Below, one piece after another: positions 16,244 to 26,369 of a DNA stretch of 64,000 nucleotides. The stretch comes from Flavobacterium frigoris PS1 (GTDB lineage Bacteria; Bacteroidota; Bacteroidia; Flavobacteriales; Flavobacteriaceae), in NCBI RefSeq assembly GCF_000252125.1, contig NZ_AHKF01000008.1, positions 1 through 64,000 on the forward strand. The letters are read 5' to 3'. Numbering within the stretch: the first letter of the stretch is position 1; every line of letters starts with the position of its first letter. Both the position numbers and the translations under genes were made by a program. The notes under the pieces were generated by a model. The model saw only the letters and a list, made by a program, of their open reading frames with translations, was not told the DNA's origin and made no database searches.

Positions 16244-18669
16244 TATCTTAAAATTGCTATGATAACACCTGCTAAACTTGCCAAAACACCTGCTATGCTC
16301 ACAAATTCACCCGTACTCATTTTTTTGACTTCTGGTTTCTCAGGAACTATAATTTGCGATCCAGGCGTAACCGTAGGATAGGATTTTATAAACAAGAAAG
16401 AATGAGCAACAGCAGCCTTTCCATTTGGGTAAATAATATAAGCTTTCTTTTTCCATCCTTTACTATCTATGCCACCCACTGCATTTAAATAATAATTAAA
16501 GCCTTTCCCTTTACTATAAGGTATTTCAGACGTCAATAAAACGTTCCCAGCTACTTTCACTCCTTCATTGAATGTAGACACCTCAATCTCATCCCCCGGA
16601 AACAATGTGACATTTGTACTACTCTTTCTATCTTTAACGATAGATCTCCAATCCACTGGAATAATAGCAAATTTTATATCTTCTTTTAATTTCTTTTCTA
16701 TCTTGTTTTGTATGCTGTCTTTTTTTCCCAAGTTCAAATTGATACTCTCTACTTCTTCAATTTGTTTTGCTTTAATAGGTCTTTTAATTTTCACACCGTC
16801 TAAGTTAGCCACTGAAGTCAAACCACCAGCTCTTTCTATAATGTCGTAAACTCTTGATTTCTTGCTCGCCAACACATATTTACCTGCATAATTAACAGCC
16901 CCACTGATGATCACCATCTCTGGTTTTTCATAAACTGCCATTCTACGTATATTAACCACATCAAAAGGAAATAATTCAAAGTTTTTAGCTTGTTCATTAT
17001 CATCAGGTGTAATCATAATATTAAATAATTCTGCCTTATTCGGATTAGCATCATCGATTACTTCTGATACAATCATTCTAGCAACTTCTACTCTTTTTGA
17101 AGCAGAACCAGTTAAGCCTCCTGCCTGAACGAGAAAATCATTCAAAGTCAACCCTTCATGATAGTCATAAATTCCAGGTTTCTTAATTTCGCCATCAATA
17201 GTAATTTTATACTCTTCGACAAAATCCAAAATAGAATAAACAGTGATTATATCTTCCCTATTTAAAGCTATATCTGCCTGTAAATCCCCTTTCAAGGCCT
17301 GCTCTAAATCAATATTAACAATTTCAGTGGTCAAATCAGATTTTAGTCTAATGATTCTTGCTCTTTTGCTATAAGCATCTTCTTTTAGTCCATCTGCCTT
17401 CAAAATTAAATCTGAAATTCGCATTCCTTCGTAAAATGAATACGTATCTGGCCTAAAAACGGCACCTTCAATTTTAATCCTATTTTCAAAACGATTCAAA
17501 ATTTTAGTCACCCTAAATTCATCCCCTGACTGCGGTCTATAAGTATTGAATTCTGCTGAAGTGATGTCACGCACTTTAAATTCTTTAGCCGTTTTCTGCA
17601 GTACATTCACAGAGGCAGTATAAGCAAACTCATTAAATCCAGATGCAAAAGACAATAAATCGCTAAAAGTCTCCCCTTTTTTCATTTCAAAAATACCCGG
17701 TCTCTTAACCTGACCCTCTACTGTAACTCTTTGATTGTATGCAGGAATCCGGATCACATCATTGTCTTTTAAACCTACATTATCAGACTGATCACCATTA
17801 ACTAAAAAATGATAAATATCAACCGTTCTATATATTTTATTATCTCTTAGTAACTCGATGTTTCTATAACTTCCATTCTTTCCCGGACCTCCTCCTAAGA
17901 ACAAGGCATTGTAAACCGTTGCCAAAGAAGAAATAGAATAGTTTCCAGGCTGCTTACTTCCTATAATTGTCACCTTAATGGTGCGAATTCGACTTAAACT
18001 AATACTTACTTGCGATTGTCCAGAACTAACTGTACTGTATACTTTTGCAAAAGCCCCTTTAATTTTTTGGGTTGCAGCCTCTATTGTCATTCCCGAAACT
18101 GAAATCTGACCTACATACTGAATATTCACTTTCCCTTCTAAGGAAACAGGAATACTAGCATTAAATTCTTGCACTCCATAAACGCTTACTTGTAGTTCAT
18201 CACCTGGACCCAATATATAATTTATAGGCGTAGCCAATTTCAAATTGGGTTCAAAATTTAATGTTGGATTATCAAACAACTGAGAACCAAAAACCAACGC
18301 ATTTACACTATCTTTAATTTTAGTATTGACTATTTTTTCTAGTTTCCTACTCAGTTCCAATGAATCCTCACCTTCTTTCATATCATCCTTTTTATCAGGA
18401 GTAGAAGTAGTATCATTTGAACTTAAACGTAATTTTAATTTAGCAAATTCAGTAGCAGACATTCCTTTAGCCAAAGCCATTAGCTCCGCTTGCTCTATAC
18501 TTACATTATTATTCTGCATTTGAGTCTTCAACTTTAAAACATCACTGTCTGACAAGTAATCAACCTTCAAAGTACTTAAATCACCACTTTTCAACAAATC
18601 TTGCGCAACAACCGTTGATGATTGAAAAAGGGCTAATAAAATTAGAGCCACAATAACTATTTTTTTCAT
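16243..18669 (-). CDS. Large SLBB-domain polysaccharide export protein (Wza-like)
   Basis: An 808-residue secreted outer-membrane export protein. It starts with a signal peptide (MKKIVIVALILLALFQSS, cleaved after VVAQ, about residue 23). The polysaccharide export domain follows near 150-240 (ILGPGDELQVSVYG), then several SLBB repeats such as VKRPGIFEMKKGETFSDLL and IKKPGIYDYHEGLTLNDFL. A final hydrophobic helix occupies about 788-806. Members of this size, with many SLBB domains, are common in Bacteroidota polysaccharide loci. It is the first gene of block A; a candidate promoter lies about 145 bases upstream, behind the terminator of the previous operon. It would form the exit channel for the block A polymer. 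Confidence 0.85.
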   Translation of the reverse strand: MKKIVIVALILLALFQSSTVVAQDLLKSGDLSTLKVDYLSDSDVLKLKTQMQNNNVSIEQAELMALAKGMSATEFAKLKLRLSSNDTTSTPDKKDDMKEGEDSLELSRKLEKIVNTKIKDSVNALVFGSQLFDNPTLNFEPNLKLATPINYILGPGDELQVSVYGVQEFNASIPVSLEGKVNIQYVGQISVSGMTIEAATQKIKGAFAKVYSTVSSGQSQVSISLSRIRTIKVTIIGSKQPGNYSISSLATVYNALFLGGGPGKNGSYRNIELLRDNKIYRTVDIYHFLVNGDQSDNVGLKDNDVIRIPAYNQRVTVEGQVKRPGIFEMKKGETFSDLLSFASGFNEFAYTASVNVLQKTAKEFKVRDITSAEFNTYRPQSGDEFRVTKILNRFENRIKIEGAVFRPDTYSFYEGMRISDLILKADGLKEDAYSKRARIIRLKSDLTTEIVNIDLEQALKGDLQADIALNREDIITVYSILDFVEEYKITIDGEIKKPGIYDYHEGLTLNDFLVQAGGLTGSASKRVEVARMIVSEVIDDANPNKAELFNIMITPDDNEQAKNFELFPFDVVNIRRMAVYEKPEMVIISGAVNYAGKYVLASKKSRVYDIIERAGGLTSVANLDGVKIKRPIKAKQIEEVESINLNLGKKDSIQNKIEKKLKEDIKFAIIPVDWRSIVKDRKSSTNVTLFPGDEIEVSTFNEGVKVAGNVLLTSEIPYSKGKGFNYYLNAVGGIDSKGWKKKAYIIYPNGKAAVAHSFLFIKSYPTVTPGSQIIVPEKPEVKKMSTGEFVSIAGVLASLAGVIIAILR

Positions 18670-18814
18670 AAGGTATCCAAAAATTAATTTATCAATTTAA
18701 AATTTCTTTCCTGTCTAATAAAGACCTACAATTTCTTCAAGAATATTCAGAAAATTGCACGGCTTCGCCACAGTGACTCACAACCATAGTGGGCACAATT
18801 TTTCTAATTCTACA

Positions 18815-18822
18815 CAAATCTA
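18815..18822 (-). promoter_or_regulatory. Candidate promoter (-7 TAGATTTG) for block A
   Basis: On the minus strand this reads TAGATTTG, a full match to the Bacteroidota -7 consensus TAnnTTTG. It lies about 145 bases before the SLBB gene. The -33 TTTG element is not clearly placed. The motif sits inside the imperfect inverted repeat at 18812-18854. The gap 18670-19059 holds no gene; apart from this site and the terminator below I see nothing in it. Confidence 0.45.
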
Positions 18823-19000
18823 TAGTAAAAATATAGCAAAAGCTATGATTGTGTCATGAAATGGGAAACAAAATTTCAGCAAACCTAACTGCTTGAACAC
18901 CTAAATTTTTATTAAACAACAAACAAAAAAAACAAACCACTACTAATCAAAGAAGTAATTATAAATTTAAAAAGAGTATAACTAGAATTATTTACACGCA

Positions 19001-19038
19001 AAAAAAATCGCAAAATAGAAACTATTTCGCGATTTTTT
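19001..19038 (-). terminator. Intrinsic terminator after wzc
   Basis: Read on the minus strand, AAAAAATCGCGAAATAG pairs across a TTT loop with CTATTTTGCGATTTTTTTT, with one bulged base, and ends in a run of eight T. It lies 22 bases beyond the wzc stop and separates block B from the SLBB operon of block A. Confidence 0.85.
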
Positions 19039-19059
19039 GTTCGATGATTATAAAGCCAT

Positions 19060-21435
19060 CTATGCCTTAAATATTTTTTTAAACCACGGTTCTTTCTCTA
19101 GTTCATTTCCATAACCGTATCCATACCCATAACCCTTAGTCGTATCAGTATCATTAAGGAGCATACACATGTTAGGTAACTTCTGATCTTTATATAAGCC
19201 GTTAGGAATACTCAGCATGCGTTTTTCCAAAAAGTTAGCACGAGCCACATATATAAAAGTATCTGCGTGTTTCGCTATCAATAAGGTATCTGTTACTAAA
19301 CTCACTGGAGCCGTATCCACAATAATATAGTCATATTGCGCTTTTAATGTTTCAAACAATGTATCTACTTTCTTGCTCATCAACAATTCGGCTGGATTTG
19401 GAGGTATCACACCTGCCGGTAATACGTGTAAATTATCATATCCATCGTACTTCACGATAAGATCCTCTAATTTTAGATTATTAGAAGATAAATAATTAGT
19501 AAATCCTCTTTCTGGAATATTTAAATATTCATCTAGTCTAGGGTTTCTAATATCCATTCCTATCAATAATATTTTTTTATCTGAAAGTGCAAAAGTGGCC
19601 GCTAGATTTGCAGAAACAAAGGTCTTACCCTCTTTTGGAAAAGTAGAGGTTAGGAATATTGTTTTGGCCATGCCTTCCGGCACCTTGCTTAACATAAACT
19701 CCAGATTGGTTCTTATAATTCGCAAAGCCTCAGCTGAACTGGTTCTGCTTTCCGCTTTCATGATTATTGAAGGCGTATCTGAGGTAGGCAAATCTCCAAT
19801 AAACGGAATCATTGTTTTCCCCTCTAAATCGAGACGGCTTTTAATTTTTGTATCTAATAAATCATCCGTGTATATAATACCAAATGGAATTAAAAGTCCC
19901 ATCAACAGTCCCGCTAAATAAATGATGTTTTTCTTTGGAGAAATTGGAATCTTATCCCCCTTCGCATCATCAATCACTCTAGCATTGGGTTCTGTCGCCG
20001 CAAGTGAAATGGCGGTTTCTTCTCTTTTTTGCAGTAAATACAGATACAACTCTTCCTTTACCTTCTGTTGTCTGGCTATTACCCTAAACTGACGTTCTTG
20101 CGCCGGAATCTTCCCTATTTTGGCATTCAGTATATTTTCCTCGCTATTTAAATTTCTCTTTTGAATGTTTAAATTAGATTGCATCCTTTGTAAACTTCCT
20201 TGAACATTGTTTTTTAAGGAGCTAATTTCCTGATTCATCTTCACTACTGATGGATTAACCTCCGTAGCTGATTTCAAGATCCTATTTCTGTCTAAAACCA
20301 ATTGATTATACGAATTGATCATTCCTGCTGCACTAGCATCCCCAGAAATTATGTTTGTAGGTAATAAATCGGCATTAGTACTTTGCTTCAGAAAATTCAA
20401 CATAGAACTAACCATATTCAATTGGATTTCTGTCTCTACCCCTTTTTTATCATATTCGTTAGAACCTTCGATAAAAATTTTTGCTTCTGATTCAATATCT
20501 GTCAGTTGGTTTGATTTCTTGAAACTTTGTACATCCTGTTCCACTCCATCCAGCTCTTGAGTAATCAATTTTAATCTATTAGCAATAAAAACGGAAGTGT
20601 TCTCCGATATAAAATTTTTATCGGCTGCCGCGTCTTCATTGTAAATCACAGTTAAATTATTTAAAAAATCTTCTGCTCTTTTAATTACTGGACTGGTTAT
20701 GGAAAGTGCCACAACGCTACTGCTTTTGCTGACTGGCTCTACTTTAAGACGGCCTTGAAAACTTTGCACTACATTTTCAAGAGGACGCACTACAATTCTT
20801 ATAGATTTACCACTAGTATTTAACTTCTGATTACTAACCCCTAATTTACTAATAATCAAAGCCCCATACTTGGTCATTATGGGCTTTTCATACTGAAACT
20901 CTTTTTTATTCCCTATAATTATTTTTGACGAATCGTTCTCTGCTTTATTAACTAACTCAAAACTTGTAGGCGATATTTCGGTAAAATTTAAATCAATCGA
21001 ACTTTGGAAAAATCCATTCGACTTATCCATAAAATTAACTGAGATAGGTGTATCCCCATAGATCTCTCTGTCTGCTATTTTTCCTGCAATGATTAGCGTG
21101 GTATTTAAGTTTAACTTTCTTACTGTACTTTCCACTAAAGTACGAGATTTAAGAATTTCAATCTCGTTATCCAAATTACTTTGCATTCCACCACCCATTC
21201 CCAAATCAGCAAAGGCAGACAGCTCCGAAAGCATCCCTCCTTTTTTATCGTCCTTAACTAAAATTGTGGTACTAACATTATATTGTGGTACTGTATATCT
21301 TAAATATAAAAAAGCAGCTAGTAATCCAATACACATTGCCAATACAAACCATTGCCAGTGAATCACATATTTATTAAGAAATGCTTTTAAATCAAAATCA
21401 TTTTCATACTCATCCCCGAAGTCGTTGTTTTCCAT
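19060..21435 (-). CDS. wzc: Wzc-type polysaccharide co-polymerase / tyrosine autokinase (first)
   Basis: A 791-residue inner-membrane protein. An N-terminal membrane segment lies near 27-50 and a second near 507-525 (NIIYLAGLLMGLLIPFGIIY), enclosing a periplasmic domain with coiled coil. The cytoplasmic BY-kinase has Walker A (PKEGKT, about 600), Walker A' (LLIGMDIRNPRL) and Walker B (YIIVDTAPVSLVTD). The C-terminal tyrosine cluster is GYGYGYGYG at about 768-776. The protein controls polymerisation and export by reversible tyrosine phosphorylation. Its start lies eight bases after the wza gene. It is the last gene before a strong terminator. Confidence 0.93.
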   Translation of the reverse strand: MENNDFGDEYENDFDLKAFLNKYVIHWQWFVLAMCIGLLAAFLYLRYTVPQYNVSTTILVKDDKKGGMLSELSAFADLGMGGGMQSNLDNEIEILKSRTLVESTVRKLNLNTTLIIAGKIADREIYGDTPISVNFMDKSNGFFQSSIDLNFTEISPTSFELVNKAENDSSKIIIGNKKEFQYEKPIMTKYGALIISKLGVSNQKLNTSGKSIRIVVRPLENVVQSFQGRLKVEPVSKSSSVVALSITSPVIKRAEDFLNNLTVIYNEDAAADKNFISENTSVFIANRLKLITQELDGVEQDVQSFKKSNQLTDIESEAKIFIEGSNEYDKKGVETEIQLNMVSSMLNFLKQSTNADLLPTNIISGDASAAGMINSYNQLVLDRNRILKSATEVNPSVVKMNQEISSLKNNVQGSLQRMQSNLNIQKRNLNSEENILNAKIGKIPAQERQFRVIARQQKVKEELYLYLLQKREETAISLAATEPNARVIDDAKGDKIPISPKKNIIYLAGLLMGLLIPFGIIYTDDLLDTKIKSRLDLEGKTMIPFIGDLPTSDTPSIIMKAESRTSSAEALRIIRTNLEFMLSKVPEGMAKTIFLTSTFPKEGKTFVSANLAATFALSDKKILLIGMDIRNPRLDEYLNIPERGFTNYLSSNNLKLEDLIVKYDGYDNLHVLPAGVIPPNPAELLMSKKVDTLFETLKAQYDYIIVDTAPVSLVTDTLLIAKHADTFIYVARANFLEKRMLSIPNGLYKDQKLPNMCMLLNDTDTTKGYGYGYGYGNELEKEPWFKKIFKA

Positions 21436-21443
21436 GCAAAAAA

Positions 21444-22217
21444 TTATTTGGTAGTAGTAATTATTAAAGTAATCAAAGTAATCAACAAGGACGATATCGA
21501 GATGATTACTCCCGTATTTGGGCCAATTGCCGCCCCGTTTATTCTGTTTTTATTCGGTTCCACATACACTACATCATTTTGAGCCAAATAATAAAAAGGA
21601 GAATTGATAAAATCCGCATTCGTGATATCCACCCTGTTATAGGATATAACTCCATCAATCTCTCTAATAATCAAAATATTATTTCTCTTTCCGTAAATGG
21701 TCAAGTCCTTTGCTAAAGTTAATGCTTCAATTAAGGTAATCCTTTCAGAAGCCACATTATAGGTACCTGGTGACGTTACCTCTCCTTGTACCGAAACTTT
21801 AAAATTCATGATACGAAGGTTGATTATTGGGTTTTTAATATAGACTCCAACTTTTTGCTGTAGCATTTGAAGCACCTCTGAACGAGAAAAACCACTGACT
21901 TTTATTTTTCCTAAAACAGGAAACTCAATAAATCCATCAGCATCTACCAGATACAACTGCATTGTTTGTTGCCCAATTGAAGCATCTAACTTCCCAGGAT
22001 TCTGAACAGAAATTGACTTTAAATTAAAGGGCATAGCTATTTCGGGATCTTCGGCAGACACGATTATCGTTAACAAATCATCCGGTTGCAATTTTATTTC
22101 ATAGGAACTGATTTTTTGATTTGCTAAACCATCAATATTCTGATAGTACACCACATCTTTGCGGGAGGCGCAAGAAAATAAAAATAAAGCAACTAAAAAA
22201 GGGATTATTTTTTTCAT
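21444..22217 (-). CDS. wza: Wza-type outer-membrane export lipoprotein (first)
   Basis: A 257-residue lipoprotein with a signal peptide and lipobox LFSC giving Cys16. It then carries the polysaccharide export domain (LQPDDLLTIIVSAEDP, about 43-58), an SLBB-like domain (VQGEVTSPGTYNVASERI near 148) and a C-terminal hydrophobic segment (about 232-255), as is usual in Bacteroidota homologues. It forms the export channel for the polymer and is paired with the Wzc that follows. A 178-base gap precedes it, in which I saw no gene. Two further Wza-like proteins occur at 16243-18669 and 55800-56591. Confidence 0.92.
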   Translation of the reverse strand: MKKIIPFLVALFLFSCASRKDVVYYQNIDGLANQKISSYEIKLQPDDLLTIIVSAEDPEIAMPFNLKSISVQNPGKLDASIGQQTMQLYLVDADGFIEFPVLGKIKVSGFSRSEVLQMLQQKVGVYIKNPIINLRIMNFKVSVQGEVTSPGTYNVASERITLIEALTLAKDLTIYGKRNNILIIREIDGVISYNRVDITNADFINSPFYYLAQNDVVYVEPNKNRINGAAIGPNTGVIISISSLLITLITLIITTTK

Positions 22218-22395
22218 TAAAAAAATATTTATTAAGGTATTAATTTTTAAAGTTGGTAAATATAGCTATTAAAATTGGACAAAAATAAGCTGATTTCTAA
22301 ATCAATTCATGTCACACCAAAAAGAGAGTGCTTTTTCTAACATTAATATATTAGAATGACCAAAAATATAATTATTTCTAATTGTTTTCAAATGA

Positions 22396-24348
22396 TTATT
22401 TATCCAATACTGCAAAAGTAGAGTTCATACTTTTAAATTCTGGTACGATCTGCTTCATTTTTAAAACAATGGCATCGTTATTAAATAAGCGTGCTGAATC
22501 AAGTAAGTCTTGAATGTCTGAATGTAAATCCTCAAAACACTCTTGAGTCTCTTGCGCAATCATAATTTTATGATGGTGTGTAGGCAGCGTTTTTGAAGTG
22601 TCATTAAGCAATTCTTCGTATAATTTTTCTCCTGGTCTAAGTCCCACTATTTGTATTTTTATGTCTTTATCAGGAACAAATCCAGCTAACTTGATCATTT
22701 TTCTGGCTAAGTCAATAATTTTTACTGGTTTACCCATGTCAAAAATATAAATCTCCCCTCCGTTGCCCATTGAACCTGCTTCTAAAACTAATTGGCAAGC
22801 TTCAGGTATTGTCATAAAATACCTAATTATATCCTGATGTGTAATAGTAACTGGACCTCCACTTGCAATTTGTTTCGTAAATAAAGGAACTACTGAACCA
22901 TTGGATCCTAAAACATTCCCAAACCGAGTCGTGATAAACTTGGTCCCTTTACCACCCTCATTTACATTTTTATAAAATAAAGATTGTACATATTTCTCTG
23001 CAATACGTTTACTGGCTCCCATCACATTACTTGGGTTTACCGCTTTGTCCGTGGAAACCATCACAAATCGATCAACTTTATATTTTATCGATAAGTCAGC
23101 CAAATTTTTAGTCCCTCTAACATTAGTAAAAATGGCCTGTGCGGGATTTTCTTCCATCAAAGGAACATGTTTGTAAGCAGCGGCATGATACACAATTTTC
23201 GGCTGGTATTTTTCAAAAATAGCTTTCATGACTTCATAATCCCGAATATCGGCAATTACAGCATGTATTTCAATACTAGATTCAAGTTTACTTAGTTCTA
23301 GCGATAAATGATGTAATGGCGTTTCAGCCTGATCTACCATAATAATTTTTGCAGGATGGAAAGACATTATTTGGCTAACAATTTCACTTCCTATTGAACC
23401 TGCAGCACCACTTATCAGTATTGTTTTGGATTTAACTTGCTTTGAAATTAATTTGTTGTCTAAAACAATAGGGTTGCGCTCTAATAAATCCTCAATTTGA
23501 ATGTTTTTTACTTTCTTAGATATTTCATTTTGATTTTCCCAATCTGAAATCGCAGGAAGAGTAAAAACCTTAAAATTAAAATCCAAACACAAATCTACAA
23601 TTGCCATTTTTTCAGACACACTTAAGCTTTTATCTGCCAAAATTAACGCCTTGGCATTCTTGGATCTCAACAAAACAGGGATTTTCTTTTTGAGACTCAA
23701 AATAGGTAAACCAAGAATGGTTTTGGTCGAATTAACTTCTGCCTTGTTAATAAAAGCAACCAATTTAAAACGAGAAGGTATCTCTGACTGCAATGCATTA
23801 GCGACAAAAATCGCATTAGCATCAGAGCCGTAAATCATCGTTCTTAAAGTTCCTGTTTCTTCCTCTTTTAATTTAAAAACTTCAAAAAAACTCTTTACAA
23901 AAATTCGAAACAAGAATAATAAGACAAAGCTAATTACATAGTTCACGAACAAACCCGGCAGCAGGTAAATCTTTTTTCCTATAACAAAAAAGGAAAAATA
24001 GTTTACAAACACCAAAATTAAAAAAGCACAACTTGTTGAAAAAAAAAGTTTTACGCCGTCTAAAAATGAAGAATGTCGTATTATCCCTGAATAAGTTTTA
24101 AACCATAAAAAGAAAATGACATTAACAAAAACAATTATTCCATAGCGTACAGGAATTGGTAAAGTGTCATAAAAGCTCAAGGTCAGGTTAGAGATTAGCA
24201 CATAGCTAATAAAATTAGCTAATAATAATATTGATACATCAATAAAGAACACTAGCCAGCGTGGAAGATATTCTAAGTTACCAATATATTTCTCCAAAAA
24301 GCTTCTGACAAGAGAAAGTCGATGGCTTATTAATTTATGCTTCTCCAA
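22396..24348 (-). CDS. PglF/CapD-type UDP-GlcNAc 4,6-dehydratase
   Basis: A 650-residue membrane-anchored enzyme of the FlaA1/PglF/CapD family. Four or five hydrophobic helices fill the first 160 residues. A cofactor-binding CoA-like domain follows, then the catalytic SDR domain from about 308 (ILISGAAGSIGSEIV), with the STDKAVNPSNVMGASKR motif, in which Met replaces the usual Tyr of the YxxxK site as in dehydratases of this group. It forms UDP-4-keto-6-deoxy-GlcNAc, first step towards UDP-bacillosamine. The upstream gene encodes the fused PglD-PglE, which would use its product, although 227 non-coding bases separate them. A dehydratase/epimerase for a different UDP-HexNAc is possible. Confidence 0.87.
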   Translation of the reverse strand: MEKHKLISHRLSLVRSFLEKYIGNLEYLPRWLVFFIDVSILLLANFISYVLISNLTLSFYDTLPIPVRYGIIVFVNVIFFLWFKTYSGIIRHSSFLDGVKLFFSTSCAFLILVFVNYFSFFVIGKKIYLLPGLFVNYVISFVLLFLFRIFVKSFFEVFKLKEEETGTLRTMIYGSDANAIFVANALQSEIPSRFKLVAFINKAEVNSTKTILGLPILSLKKKIPVLLRSKNAKALILADKSLSVSEKMAIVDLCLDFNFKVFTLPAISDWENQNEISKKVKNIQIEDLLERNPIVLDNKLISKQVKSKTILISGAAGSIGSEIVSQIMSFHPAKIIMVDQAETPLHHLSLELSKLESSIEIHAVIADIRDYEVMKAIFEKYQPKIVYHAAAYKHVPLMEENPAQAIFTNVRGTKNLADLSIKYKVDRFVMVSTDKAVNPSNVMGASKRIAEKYVQSLFYKNVNEGGKGTKFITTRFGNVLGSNGSVVPLFTKQIASGGPVTITHQDIIRYFMTIPEACQLVLEAGSMGNGGEIYIFDMGKPVKIIDLARKMIKLAGFVPDKDIKIQIVGLRPGEKLYEELLNDTSKTLPTHHHKIMIAQETQECFEDLHSDIQDLLDSARLFNNDAIVLKMKQIVPEFKSMNSTFAVLDK

Positions 24349-24575
24349 AGTGCAGTTGTTATTTTTGGGTTAAATTTGGACAGAACATTTAATTTTTTAT
24401 AAGTGCAAAAAATAATAACTCCGGCTTATCATAGTATTTTCTACTGACTGTGACTATTCTGGTTTTGCTGCCCATACATCGAAATATTATATGTTAGCTG
24501 TAGCCCCTTACCAGAAGAAAGAACCAGATTTTCTCTTTTAACTCTACCTGTTTTATGATTACCGGCTACATCCTT

Positions 24576-26369
24576 TTATGATAATTTTAAATCCGGTTTA
24601 ATGTTAAATACCTGATAAACTACTGCTGTTATCCTAGCTCTATCTTCGTTAGTCAAATTAGATCCCGAAGGCAAACACAAACCATTTCCAAATAGGGTTT
24701 CAGCTATTTTCTTTCCGTAATAAGGATAGTCAGAAAAAATAGGTTGCATATGCATAGGTTTCCATAGCGGTCGAGATTCAATATTTTCTTTTTCAAAAGC
24801 CAATCGAAGCTCCTCAACACTAATTCCATGGGCTGCATTTGGGGAAATCAATATAGCAGTTAACCAATAATTTGCTGAATAATCGCTATTTGGCGAACTA
24901 AAAACATCTATTCCTTCTATATCTTTAAAGAGATCGACATAAAAAACATGCATTTTTATACGTAAACCAACATGTGCATCCAGCACTTCCATCTGGCCAC
25001 GACCGATGCCGGCACATATATTACTCATTCTGTAATTGTATCCAATCTCACTATGCTCATAATGAGCAGCATCATCCCTAGATTGTGTAGCAAAAAACAA
25101 TGCTTTTTCTTTCAATTCTTTGGAAGGGGTAACAATAGCACCTCCTCCTGAAGTAGTGATGATTTTATTACCATTGAATGACAAAACACCAATATCTCCA
25201 AAAGTACCGCATTTCTGACCTTTAAAACTACTACCTAACGCCTCAGCGCTGTCCTCTAAAATAGGGATGCCATATTTGTCTGCCACAACTCTTACTTCAT
25301 CAACTTTATACGGTACCCCGTATAGATGTACAGCAATGATTGCTTTTGGTGTTGCACCTTTGGAAATACTGTCTATTATAGCTTCCTCTAAAGCCAAAGG
25401 ACACAAATTCCAAGTTTCAATCTCACTATCAATAAAAATAGGTGTTGCACCAAGATACAATATTGGATTTGCAGATGCTGAAAAAGTCATGCTTTGACAA
25501 ATTACAGTATCGCCTGCTTCCACTCCTAATAAAATCAACCCCAAATGAATAGCAGCTGTCCCAGAACTCAAAGCCCCAACACTAGACTCCTCACCCAAAT
25601 AGTCTTCTAGATCACTCTCCAGACCATTAACATTAGGTCCTAGAGGTGCAATCCAATTGGTATCAAAAGCTTCTTGTACATAGTTGCGTTCGGTTCCTCC
25701 CATATGTGGGGACGAAAGCCATATTTTTGATTTGTCCATTTTTAATGTGGTATTTTCAATATTGTGTTTTATAATTCTGCCCGGATTCCCTACTACCACG
25801 GCATAATCTGGTATGTCATTAATTACTACGGCACCAGCACCAACAGTAACCCACTTCCCAATTTTCATTCCTTGAATAACTGAAGCAGCTATTCCTATGT
25901 GAGTTCCTTCTCCAATTTCAACTCCTCCAGCTATTGCTGCATTTGGTGAAACATGAACAAAATCGTCAATTTTACAATCGTGTTCTACTATACCACCAGT
26001 ATTAATGATGCAATGTTTACCGATGCTTACACCCGGATTTATAACTGACGCCGCCATTACAACAGAACCTTCACCAATCTTTGAATAGTCTGACACAAGA
26101 GCCTTACTGTGTATAGCAGTAAAGAAAGAAGTGCTCAAAGAATTCACAATCTTTTTTCTAATACTATTATTACCAATAGAAACAATCAATTTATGGGTCA
26201 ACTCATGTTTAAAAGCAAGTGAATTTATTATTGAAATCCCAAATAGACTATTCTCTTTTGGATTATCATCAATAATAGCATCAATGTTTTCGTTATTCGA
26301 TTTTAATATGTCGACAATAACTTTACAATGCCCACTGGCTCCGTATAAAAATATTTTACTATTTCCCAT
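24576..26369 (-). CDS. Fused PglD acetyltransferase - PglE aminotransferase (bacillosamine)
   Basis: A 597-residue two-domain protein. Residues 1-210 are a sialic-acid O-acetyltransferase/PglD-like domain: N-terminal Rossmann-like part (FLYGASGHCKVIVDIL), hexapeptide beta-helix and a GNPGRIIKH end. Residues 211-597 are a DegT-family aminotransferase (PglE type) with PLP Lys402 in SFNGNKII. The reading frame is open through the junction, and Met211 (MDKSKIWLSS, codon at 25737-25739) is where a separate PglE would start, so an extra short product is possible. PglE aminates C4 of UDP-4-keto-6-deoxy-GlcNAc and PglD acetylates it, giving UDP-diNAc-bacillosamine. Its start overlaps the upstream PglC-like gene by 11 bases. 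Confidence 0.88.
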   Translation of the reverse strand: MGNSKIFLYGASGHCKVIVDILKSNNENIDAIIDDNPKENSLFGISIINSLAFKHELTHKLIVSIGNNSIRKKIVNSLSTSFFTAIHSKALVSDYSKIGEGSVVMAASVINPGVSIGKHCIINTGGIVEHDCKIDDFVHVSPNAAIAGGVEIGEGTHIGIAASVIQGMKIGKWVTVGAGAVVINDIPDYAVVVGNPGRIIKHNIENTTLKMDKSKIWLSSPHMGGTERNYVQEAFDTNWIAPLGPNVNGLESDLEDYLGEESSVGALSSGTAAIHLGLILLGVEAGDTVICQSMTFSASANPILYLGATPIFIDSEIETWNLCPLALEEAIIDSISKGATPKAIIAVHLYGVPYKVDEVRVVADKYGIPILEDSAEALGSSFKGQKCGTFGDIGVLSFNGNKIITTSGGGAIVTPSKELKEKALFFATQSRDDAAHYEHSEIGYNYRMSNICAGIGRGQMEVLDAHVGLRIKMHVFYVDLFKDIEGIDVFSSPNSDYSANYWLTAILISPNAAHGISVEELRLAFEKENIESRPLWKPMHMQPIFSDYPYYGKKIAETLFGNGLCLPSGSNLTNEDRARITAVVYQVFNIKPDLKLS

